Shown here piece after piece: positions 53,006 through 64,000 of a stretch of 64,000 nt of DNA. Both the position numbers and the translations under genes were made by a program. Where the stretch lies: positions 250,961 to 314,960 of the forward strand of contig BCIA01000006.1 in assembly GCA_001599815.1 (NCBI GenBank). The letters run 5' to 3'. Under the pieces are notes generated by a model. The model searched no databases, had not been told where the DNA came from, and saw only the letters and a list, made by a program, of their open reading frames with translations. How positions within the stretch are numbered: the stretch's first letter is position 1; every line of letters begins with the position of its first letter. Source of the stretch: Furcasterigmium furcatum (Eukaryota; Ascomycota; Sordariomycetes; Glomerellales; Plectosphaerellaceae).

Positions 53006-56000
53006 ATCCACTTTTCTTTTTACCACCAACTCAATACCTCACCAACGCTTCGATGCAGCTGAACAGCATTGCTTCTGGTATGTCCCTGACTCTCTGTCTT
53101 ATATCGAAAGCTAACTGTTTAGATGGGATTTGACAAACCACCCACAGTCATATGCGAAGGACTCGTCGAGACGTAACAAAAGGACTGAAAGCCGAAACTC
53201 AAAGGCTTCCGCGCGGATAAACAGGACGTCGCAGGCGACCAACATTCATATCAGACCGATCAAAAGCACCGGTCAAGGCGCACCGAGCCCTCAATGCCAT
53301 CAATCGACTCGGAGTACACCCGTTCGCCCGCTGCATGCGGCACATCATAACACAAGTCATCAAACATTCCAGATTGCGATTCAGGAGTGACCCCATTTCT
53401 GTGTTCCGGTACAGGGTGACCCGCCGCCGCACCGCAACGATGTCCGATGTATCTCCAGTCAAGTCTCGACGACTTCAAAGACGAATCCCACTCAAGCCTC
53501 CTGGATCAAAACAAAGAGCACCTGAGATCCCCCCGATGATACCATCCACCCAGCCACAGCTGTCCTACCTTGGTCATGTCGATGAACAACCACAACCTGC
53601 CACGAAAATGACAACCGCTAGCTCGGTGTACCAATCAGTCCCACATCCACACCGGATCGAGTCCGAATCCGACCTCTGTCCATGCAAAGCATCTCGTTCT
53701 CATCCATCCTCGACGTACCAGGACATGTTGACGAGAATGCGTTCCCGCGACGCCCCACGCCGACTCCCACACCCCACCTGCTTCGTGCAACCCCTATTGA
53801 ACGGGCCTCCGGTGCGTTGGAGTCTCCCACTCTAGAGTTGATTGATCAGGCTGGCTGATCTGGAAAGAGCCACAGCGACAGATTCGCACCCCCAATCAAC
53901 GCCAACGATGTCGGGCCATCGACACTGTCCAAGCAGTGGCAAACCCTCCGCAGACAACACCGCCAAACTGAAGCATGGGACGCCCCCACCCCCTCCTCCA
54001 AAGACCGAAACCCATGCCCTGGGCAGAAGGGGCATGATGCCAAGCCTACTTTTGACCTGACTCATGTCAAATCTGTTTCCTTGTGAGCAACACCACCACA
54101 AACAATAACCTCATTGATCCTAACGCCAGTTCCTTGGATTCTAGGGGTGGCGACGGGCAATCCACCGATGGATCGACATGGACACCAAATACCAGGACAT
54201 TGACTGGCGCCTACGCACATGGATGGCTTGGCCTTTCCAACTCGGCAACCCCCATCGCTCTCGTCCAAGTCAGCCAGAGAAGGCTGCCAGGAGTCCACGA
54301 CCACGGCTGCTTTATCTACCCCGACCCTCCTTACATCAAGAACAAGCCTCGATGGGTACACATTAATATTGTCGAGACAACCACGAGACCGACAATGAAT
54401 ATTTCCGGAGAGACGCGTTTCTGGGTCCATTTCCCACGCCTTCAGCCAAACGTCGTCATGCAGCGACCGTTCTGCCTACTCGGACTGCTTTGGTTCCTCC
54501 TTTCTCTAGGTGGTCCGGAAAATCGATAATGCTACTGTCAGCCCTTTTGATCACCAGCGAGTCGCCCTCGGCAACAAATCACACCCAAGCCACCACCCAC
54601 GATCCCCAGATGCCATGCCCTCGCAACAACGTCACTCCCGGCTACCCCGCCAGGGCACGATCAAACGGCCAGATGAGGATCGCCTCCTCTCTCCTGAGAG
54701 TGAATTGTACGCCTATAGAAACGTAACTAGAGTACAAAGCTTGACAGACTCACAGGATCAACTGTGCCGAGACAGAAAAGCTCGAGTCCAAGGCCGGCGG
54801 TACTTCTGGTCATCCACTACATACGGCTCCATCTTCAAGTCGAACGACGACCTCGAAGGTACCCAGGACCCAATTCAGAGCAACAGAACAGTCTTCGTCA
54901 TGATGGTGAGCCTCGAGATGAATCATGTCCACCGAAATTTCGGAAGCAGCTGATCTGTGTAGGCTCTCGAGTCTGTTGGCTATTGATTACATGTTCCGGC
55001 CTTCCCACATTACATGCTCGAGCTCAAAGCCGAGAGCATGTCGGGACTCAGGAGCCAAATCTCAAGCACTGTCTTCCAGAGATGGGCCAAGGATACCCGA
55101 TGGAACCCCGCGTCCAGAATCCTTCTGGACTTCTTTCACACCCAGTCAAAAAAACAAAACCACGCAGACTGGGCCTCCGCGTCGAGGACAGCGACCACCC
55201 CCCTGAAGCAGGCGAACGTTACCATCAACAATCCGACCACAAACAAGCAGCATACCAATTTCTTTTTGATCGCGTCTTGGCCCTGCTGACACAACACTTC
55301 ATCTGTGAGTCTGAATTTCTGCTGTGCCTAACCAAGCTAGGGACTGATATCCGGTCCCAGAAACAGGAAGGACGCATCCAGACAGGAAATGCAGAAGGAA
55401 ACCCCCCGGGGGCAGACGAGACCTGAACGCCGATAGCATGTCCAACAGTCTGACATCGGACGCTGTCCGTGTGGCAGAACCGGGAATATCCCACTCAAGA
55501 CGCAAACTCAGGAATCTAGGACCGTCTTGTGGGCTACGGGCAATGCATCGAACGAGTCCACGTGGAGAGCCGATTCAACCATGCGTCTACATTCACAAGG
55601 GAATACTCGATAAAACTCAGGAATGCCGAAAACAAACCTGACTTTGCAGCATCGCGTCTTTAACACCGCCCAACAAAGCTAGCTCGTTCGCCGAGGGGCA
55701 CCAGCAAGCGGCAACACCGGCAAGACGCCCAAGGGGCAGCCCTGTCAAGAACATGGTGATTGGGGGCTCTCAGACGAGACGGGAGCCAGGGAGGGAAGAA
55801 TGCATGAGGGGTTCAAAGAATGAACCCAGGGCAGGACCAGGGGGGGCGTGGACGCGGGCAATCGATAAAGGAGGGGATGGAATCGTTCAGCCAGAGGTCC
55901 CATCAAACAACGGCCAGACGCTCGGTCGCAGGACTTCCACAGCGGGAAGAACCATTCAATGGAAGACGACAACTGAATGGAGGTACCAACAGCAGAAGAG

Positions 56001-59000
56001 ATGCCAAGGGAAGGAGATGCCAGGAGGAGAAGATGCTGGAGGAGGAGATGCCAGGGGGAGGAGATGAAAAAAGGTGATCAAGGCCCCATGACGCACCTGA
56101 TCCAACCACAGTCACACACAAGCGGTGCGAACATGCATTGGCTCCCAACCTTACAACATAACACCTACGAAGTGAAGCGGACATCGCCTTCAATCACACA
56201 GTACCAACAACAATAACAACAACAAGAGTTGCCTTTCCTGGGCAAGTCAGGATCCGACAGGCCGAGCACTCGACGGCCGGACAGCTGTTATTCCATTGGC
56301 AAGCATCGCTCGGAGCCCGAAGCCGACAATCCACATGGCATCCTTCGATTTCAAGCTTTCACGAATAGACCAAGGCCCAGATCACAAATCCACATCAACG
56401 TACAGAACAACAGTCCTTCACGGCAGGTTGCAGGTGGAATACCCGACTCTCTGTCAGAGCCAAGCCTAAGGCCCACGGACGTTACTACAAGGGGCGACCG
56501 ACCAACAGAAAGCATCAGACATGGTCCATACCCACACGAGATCGATCAGAGGAAACATCTTGGCACCAGAAGACTACAAGATCTGTCCAACCACCACAAC
56601 GTCAGCGACAGAGTTCAGTGCCTGTTGCAAGCTCCTTGCACGAGGTTCCCATTTCGCCCCTGATGCGTCCTTTGGGCAATCAAACGTCGTCGCTTGATCC
56701 GCAAACAGCGGTGTCCATGCAAACCCAGAGAAGACATGGACCGAACATGATTGACATTCGCATTCGCAAACGCATCACCATGCCGCCGCCACTCCCACAT
56801 TGGAAAAACAAGCTTCACATCATCGCCACGGGCTCTAGATGACACGTTCAAATCATGTGGCGGATAACCAGAAGCGGTGGTACCTTGACGATGGCAAACT
56901 TTGCGTCACCAGCGACACACAAACTATTGAGACTATGCAATGGGCCAAGGATAGCCTCCAGGTTGGGGAGCTGAGTTACAGGAATCTGGCGATGATCAAC
57001 TTTCCGCTACGCTGTGGCCGCTATCGGCATCAGCACCAAGTGCCCGGACGTTCGGGCTTCAATGAGGGGAAACCATCCATCCACGGATCACAGAAATCTT
57101 CATGGGAAGCGATATGGCATTGGCTGGGACTGATTTGGGCTGGCTGTGGCTAGACAGGCCGGGAAAGGCAGGCATCTATAGGTAGTGGCATCATAGAAGC
57201 AGGTTGAATATTGAACCCGTTAGTACCCTTCCTTTTCTTTTTTCGTTGCCACTGTTCTACTCCAGCAGCACTCCGATCTGGTTCCAATCCGATTCCAGGA
57301 AGAGACAAAACAAAAGCCGTCTTCTGAGGTCGACCTGACCTTGACCTGCGGCGGCCTTGATCATCGTAGTGAGGCGTCTGAGGCAAACCCATTGAATCGG
57401 AGAGTTCGAGGTGGGTAGTCATAGCGAGGTCGAATTTTGACGGAGCAGAATATGGCTTGCCCATCCCACTGTTTCTCCGGGGCTGACGATGAAAAAAACT
57501 GTCGCATGAGGTCGGTCATCAGTGATCATCTGGCGCTGAGCTGATGGTGCTTGAAATAGAGTGGATGAACGGTTAGATAAAGCTCGACATACGCGAGCTG
57601 CCATTGCTTGAGAATCAAGCCTTTCGTACCTGCGATGATGGCTAATCTGCCTGCCTTTAGCTTCGGTTTGCGGCGAGTTAATGGCCACAGCAGCGCGGCC
57701 CGAGATGCGGGGGGAGAAGTGGAAGAAGTGGGCACTGATCGGGAGGCCAAGCATCATGCTTGGGGAGAGAGAGAGAGGTCGTCAAGGGAACCCATCAAGT
57801 CAGGGACCTCAAGCATGTCGGCCTCCTACAGGGGAGATGGGCTTGATAGGTTCCTGTTTGTTGACCGCAGTTGGATGGCGACCCGTTGCGTCGAAATCGC
57901 GCCTTCGTGCCTTCCCTACCCGAGTCTGCAACTCAATGACGACGGCGGGCGGACTCCGGAGAAGACGAGCCCTCCAGGATGCAAGTGGAATCAAGAAGTG
58001 CCACTGGCCAGAGGAAAATTCAAGGATCAAGGAGAAGGTCTGATGGCGCCTCTTGTTGATGCATTCTTGTTTCGGTGGCAGATGCCTCGAGCTTGGAATT
58101 TTACGACGTGGCGGGGAAAGATTTGGAGTGAGAGGATGCTCGGGTTGGTGCCGAGGTTGGGCGAGTGGGTGATCGATGGAAGATGACGGTTGGCCATAGC
58201 ACGGAGGTTCTCCCCGGAGGTCTGCCCGAGGTCTCAAACTCGTGGTTGAGGTTGGGCGGTATGTCCAGGCAGGTTCCTGCGGAGGCTTGGAGGGGTGGTA
58301 CAAGTATTGGTCCATGGGATCCGGGCATGGACCATCTCATGCTGGCCAGCTTACTAATACCACTTACCCCGGTACGTACCTAGCGAGGAATGGAGAAGCT
58401 CCCCAGGATCAGGACTTGGGGCAGCACTTGCTTCATTCCAATTTTCCCATCAATTCCTCCAACCTTGAAAGCCCTTTTGGTTGAAGTCCCCATGATGCAA
58501 CTGCTGTCCCACTCCACACAACGACGTACCTGCACCGGTCGTGCCGCCTTCCCCAGCCACTCGACTGCGACTGTTCAATGCACTTCTCGACCTCAGAAGA
58601 GCCTCGAATTGGAAACATGCAGACATATTCAGCACTTCCCCGAGGTTTGATCGGGGATACCGACCCGGGCATACGAAATGTCATGCAAACCCTCCTCCGT
58701 CATCCCCCGCTTTCGGAGGGTCCCGAAGACTCCTCGAAGCAACCTGAAGCTGACCGATTCCCCGCATGAGCAGTCATTCAACCCGGCGCTTCAACTGCCA
58801 CGATGAAGACCTCGAACCGAGGTTCCAGGAGGGATCGTGTGCCCTCCTGTCGGCGTTGTCACTCCCCACGCCCTGTCCCTCGTTGCTCCCTAGAGTCCCA
58901 GGCCATCACAATCATCAACACCTCGCCAGCCTCCTGGCTATAACGAGTTGAAATCCCGTGTGCCAACCCCAGCAAGAACGCACAGAGGGACTCTTCGGCC

Positions 59001-61377
59001 GCATGTGCTCCCCGGGCCCCATCAAAGCCATACTCCCTACTTGTTCCAACTCAACAAATCAACAACCACACAAACTCGACGAAGCGCCCGACTCTCGATA
59101 TAATACTGCCCGTCTTGTCCCTGGGTTGGTCTCTTCAGAGCACCAATACAACCCAACACATCATGGCCTCTCCCAGGCCATCAACATCGACCAAGGGACT
59201 CGAGCAGCCGACTCCGCCAACGGCTCGACACTCTTTTCACCCATCTGACCTTTCTCTTTCTGTGGGCCTATCTTCGTCTCCCTTGGCGTCGTATATGGTC
59301 CTAGTTCCAGCGTGGTCGTTGTGGACGCCAACCTACCGGCAATGGAGAATATGACAGATGAATTTCGACGCGAGACAGGGCGTCCAACATACAGACATAG
59401 AGTTCCACGGGACGTCTCATGACAGGCAGTATGGGGTCAGATAACTCGCATTCGAGCAGGGTGAATATCTCAACGGATGACAGGCCGGAGTTGTATCCGT
59501 AAACCCGGCCTGTCTACTGGGCCTCCTGCTTCCAGGGCACAGTATTTAAATCCATCCAGCAGTGTAATATTTTCCCGATGTGTAGCTCAGCAGGTCGAGA
59601 GACACATGCCACTGCTCTGAACGCTCGATGCTGCTGGCTCCTGACAAAGTAGCGTCTTTCAACGAGGCATCCGCGCAAGATCGCTTCCACGACGTACTCG
59701 AATCCAAGCACACCTCGCCACTCGGTAGACGAGGGGAATTCATGCCATGCAGAGGCATGGTAGCCACAGCGACTCTGATGGCGAATCAAAAAGGGCATAG
59801 TTGTTGAGAGCAGTTCATAACCCCTACGTGGCAGGATGTTGGGCAGCATTCTCGATGTTGGCTGTCTACACCAGGAATCAGAGGCATCAAGGCCTGGTTC
59901 CCGAGGTGAGCTGTGGGCTGATGCGAGTCAAGCCGTCGCAATTGCGGGCTCGCCATGAGCTCCGTCTCAGGGCCCAAAGGTGTCGTACAATGTTGTCTGT
60001 TGCGGCCAGCTTCGGACAGGCTCGCTTGCTGCGCCCAATATTTCTTGCAGTAATTCCTCAATAGCAGAGGGAACACTGCGTATAAATGGATGAATCGCAG
60101 CGATGGGCGTAATTCGGCTCGCTCAATCCTCTCTGTCCCACCTGCACACTTAACACCTGTCGTGTCGATTTGGAGTGGGTTGGATGGTTATAGAAAGACC
60201 CCGGGTTTTGGATTGAATCGTGAACATGCTTTCCGATGACAAGCGGTTGATAAGCAGTCCAACGAGGCAGGACTGGGGCTTCCAGCAGCTTCAAGGCCGG
60301 AAGGCCAACAAGGGCCGGAATACCACCCGTTCCTTGGTTTAATGGGGTGGAAGGTCGATTGCGACTGGATGATCGAAGGTCTAACCATACGTCAGTCGGG
60401 TCATAAGGACAAAGGCATTGTTGGGAATCGAAGGCTTCAGACTGGAATGCGGTGGGAATGCTTCGTCGAGACCTTCGAGTGTTCTCAGACTCCAGGGCGC
60501 TTGTCGACAGGGATCCCATCGCTGACAAAGAATCCGCCGCATATGATCTGACAAGTCGTCACGACGGCGGCAACATGGTGGCTAGACTCGGGTTGGATCC
60601 GGCGAGTTGTTTGTACGGGTCGGAAGGCATTGATGATGCGGTCTCGGGTTGATGAATACCAGCTGGAGAATCAGACGGATGTTGAAGGGTCAGGTTTCCT
60701 TCCTGCCCACCAGGGCTTGGGGCCGCTGCGTGACCTGCGTTCTGTGGGGCAGTCCGGGCGGGCTACCTGAGTTAGGCACAGGTAGGGACTTACCTAAGTA
60801 CCCCCGCCTACCCGTCAGCTCCCAGCGTGTGGCTCCTACCAAAAGGTACTCCCAGCTGCTGTCCGTCCCAAAAACCCATCGCGCCCACAACCCCGCCACC
60901 AACGTGTTTCCGAAGCCACTCTCACATTGCTACCCTCTTCGGTGCGACGCCATTCCCGCTCATTCTAACGTGGAGCTTGTAGCTCTGCGAAATGTCTTTG
61001 AGGAGCAACTGCTCGCGTCATCTCGAGGCGGGCTGTTCTTCGAACAACAGCCCTGCACCCAACGGCGACAGCATTTCCTGTCATCCACGATACCAAACTT
61101 TCACATTAGAGCCCAACAGTGGCGCTGCCTCAATCGATTCAGGCCGGCCTTACCCTCAGGCATCACTTTACAGCATTTTGAGTGGCCGCGGGGTGCTTTT
61201 CGCCTGGCTGGCCGGCTGCCACGAAGTCCCAGCACTTCCGGCATACCGTTTGATGCCTGCCATCTCATGAGTTCAAGAACCAATGAGGATTCCGGAAGGT
61301 TCTCCGTCAGGAATCAAGCCGAAAAGAAGAGTAGCAGAGCGACCGTACCGGCACCGCCAGCCGGCCACATTCCCTTG

Positions 61378-61640
61378 GTGAGTGTAGCTTTCCCTTAAGC
61401 CAGGCAACTCCACTGAATTGGACTCCGAGCACAAGCATCAAGGCCACAATAGACGGACGGATGGGCATCTCTGGACAGGTATCTTTTTGAGACCTTCCTC
61501 GACAGCGGCTGTGGATATAGAGCTCTCGCCAACCCAAGTTTGACATCAGAGCGTCGCCCCCATCATGTGTGCCGTTTTTGACTTCTGCCATCTGGTTAGT
61601 TGACTGAGTCAGATAGGCGCACGTCCAAGATTCTCGGTTC
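61378..61640. repeat. Dispersed repeat, copy 2
   Basis: Homologous to 32520-32758, with about 260 bp alignable by eye. On the minus strand it contains a frame with MAEVK at 61591 and the hydrophobic SIVALMLVLGV block, related to the ORF in copy 1. Confidence 0.75.
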
Positions 61641-64000
61641 TCAATCTCCCCACCAGCATGCCCCAATTGGCGCGGGCGTTCGAGCTTCGACAACGGCCAA
61701 CGGTAAAGAGGAAGCACGACAAGCCCTGAAACGTGCCGAGACTAGAAAGGCATTGCCGCACACCGCCATCCGCAAAGCAGAAGCACCCAAGCTCAGGGTA
61801 TTTGTCAGATGGCCTACCAAGCAGTATGGCGTGCTCTGTATCTCCGACTTGAAGAGAGAGGTCCCCCGATGTGCGTGCCAGCACAGGCAAATCCAATGGA
61901 CACGTGCCCCCGACGAACAAACACTTCAAGATTTGCAACGTTCGTGGCAGACGCATATCAGGGACCGACTGACGCCACTTCACCAGTCAGGAGCATCTCT
62001 ACCTCGCCTGTCCACACCGGTAGCAAAACAGCGTTGCTAATCCTCCGACCTAGACTCAACATCATCAACTGTATTCCCTCGACCCTCTTTACTCAAGGCA
62101 AAAAAGCTACCTCACTAACTGAACGAAGTCACCCACATCCACCTGCACCGATGCCCGAGTCTCCCCATTTGGCCACGAATACCTCCCAACGGGCGAGTAA
62201 CAAATGTCTGAGTGCGCCCCGACTTGAGCTCACACGTTACAACCCAGCTGCCACCCCAGAATGGCACCCTACCCATCCGCCTGACAGTTCGATCAACCGG
62301 CTGAGTATCTTCTACCAATCCCTTCTTCGTCCATCAATTAGGTTAGGAATGCACCCAAGCGACAGTACCAACAACGCGGCAGAGTGGCACCCCCAGCCCG
62401 AAGCAAATGCATCCCGCAGGATTTGCCATTCCATCTTCGACAACCTTGAGAGCAGCATTCTTCAGTCCTTACAACTGCGCGTTCGGCAAAACTTCACTTC
62501 ATGTCGAGGGAGGGCGTGCCTCAGGGCTCCGCCGACGCCCGAGTACAACAAGACGAAGTCGGGCAGTGTCTCGCAAGACCCTGTTGTCAGCCGCAGAAAT
62601 GACAAATGTTGCTGCCTGTCATGTTCCCATTGCACCAGAACAGAAAAGACGGTTCTCACTGTGGCAAAGAGGTTGAGGAGAAGATGGTGGGTGATGGTCA
62701 GTGAGGGTGAGATGCCGTCGTGCGACCACTGCGCGAGGATCAGAGGAGTCAATTTGGAAGTGAGATGAGAGTCGAACTGGAACATATCGAAGCTGGTTTG
62801 CTGCTTCTGGGCCACCTGCCAGATGGGGTCATCAACGTTGCCTTGCAGTAATAGGACGATCGCTCGCCTCACCTGCTTCGCAGAATCTTGTCACAGAGGC
62901 AAAAAGTTTTCAACTCTCTGTGCAACCTTTCCACGACCTCTCAAAGCCCGAAATGATTGAAAAACTCCTCCGTTACACTTGATCTTCACCCTTCTAACAC
63001 TTCGCTTCAGGAAACGGTCCGTTCACCGGATGGATAGCTTGCCGGGCAGTCTCAACTCCGATTCCATACCGCCCGGTACCACCGGTTGCCTAGGGGGCAT
63101 GCGCGGCAAATAGCCCTCAGAGGTTCGCAGCAAACAACCCCATAGACCTCGAACCTTCAACTTCTTTCCTTCTCCTTCCCCTCGTCTTGATCCATCAGCA
63201 ACTATTGCTGCCCACAACGATCCGCCAGCTGCACACCTCTCCCCGCATGGGCCTCACAACGGACTTTATCTCTTGTCCTCGCCCTAATGCTCGGGGCGAG
63301 AAACGTCTTGCGAACTGGCACCGGCGCGCACAAACTCAATCATTGTTCCGTCAAGGTTGCTCCAACAACAGTGACTGGGAGCACACTGCAAAGAATCACC
63401 TCTCAAGTCCCGGGTGGCAAAACTTGGGCAGAAATGGTCAAGATGGAAAGTGAGGGCCGGAAGGCAAGAGGGAATCGGATGTGATCGCCTGGCGCGGTTA
63501 TTGATTCGTGGAATCCTGTTCTGGTCAATCCTTGTGCTTGCCTCTGGGCATGTCAGGCGTTTGATGAGGTCTTGTGGCCCTTAGGCAGGTTCAGCGATTC
63601 CTCAGGGTTCAAGTAGATACAAAAGCAGCGTGTTCCAATCGGAGCAGAGCAACCCAGGTTTTGATTCCCATGCTTGATAGTCTGTGCCATGGAGACGCAA
63701 GTAAGCAAATGAAGATTTCTTGGGCTTCCGGCTCACAGCTGCAAGTCCCTGATGTACGTGTCTCTCGTGTATCATGTCTCTCCTAAACTGCATTGGAAAT
63801 GTCGGACGTAGAACCCTGGCGTCAAAAGTAGACGTAAACGACTAGCCATCATCGCCAACTCATTTGTAAAAGCCAAATGCTCTGCGAAGGTAGCTATCTG
63901 CTGTCACCAAACTCTCACCGAGAAGGATCACGCTTCAAAGGAGGGCTTGACTGGTGGATTGCTGTTAGCTGGAACTTTCCGCAAGTCAGCAAGACCTCCA

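Larger units (their letters stand above)
50984..64000. other. Gene-poor, minisatellite-rich right end
   Basis: Apart from the repeats listed separately no gene is supported. Candidate ORFs such as 52001-52699, 57635-58186 (from the first ATG) and 61809-62768 overlap others in different frames and show no domain. The stretch about 51740-57000 is CA-rich on the plus strand, which opens several frames at once. A purine-rich GGAGGAGATGC-type run lies at about 56000-56070. No tRNA, rRNA or transposase was recognised. Confidence 0.4.

Noticed and set aside
61809..62768. 319-codon ORF as a gene
   Set aside because: Low-complexity Ser/Pro/Thr composition, overlapped by other frames, next to repeat copy 2; no domain recognised.

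Overview
The window looks like a nuclear contig of a filamentous ascomycete, most likely a Sordariomycete. Genes are GC-rich, with introns mostly of 50-100 nt, GTRAGT-type donors and CTRAC-type branch points. It carries a fungal cellobiohydrolase (GH6 with a CBM1), a PTH11/SAT4-type membrane protein, an ACS-family MFS permease and a fungal-type large P-loop GTPase. The species is not determined. One base, at 33120, is ambiguous (n).

The first half (about 0.6-30.7 kb) is an ordinary gene-dense segment. In order: an AIM18/AIM46-type mitochondrial chalcone-isomerase-fold protein (+), a dithiol glutaredoxin (-), a BAG-domain/ubiquitin-like membrane co-chaperone (+), ribosomal protein uL13/RPL16 (+), a secreted alpha/beta hydrolase (-), a 7TM rhodopsin/SAT4-domain protein (+), a 14-exon large GTPase (-), an acidic hypothetical protein (+), an MFS permease (+), the AP-2 mu subunit (-), an unrecognised polytopic membrane protein (-), a GH6 cellobiohydrolase with ten exons (+) and a small glycine-rich CCHC zinc-knuckle protein (-). 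Exon structures were derived by hand from splice signals and reading frame, and the total coding lengths close in frame. These are housekeeping and secretory genes with no visible shared pathway.

The second half (about 30.7-64 kb) is gene-poor and repeat-rich. It holds several tandem repeats (units of 14, about 35, about 88 and 110-130 bp), a dispersed repeat in two copies 29 kb apart that share a small ORF, two diverged 2EXR-type gene fragments plus a related truncated segment, a tRNA-like Pol III gene whose intron is identical over 33 bp to sequence on the opposite strand 0.6 kb away, and one large confident ORF. That ORF encodes a 1044-residue intronless protein with a PIP-like N-terminus, an acidic tandem repeat and about eight GATA-like four-cysteine modules. 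It is the most interesting unrecognised gene here. I found no transposase, reverse transcriptase, Starship captain, NLR or secondary-metabolite gene cluster.
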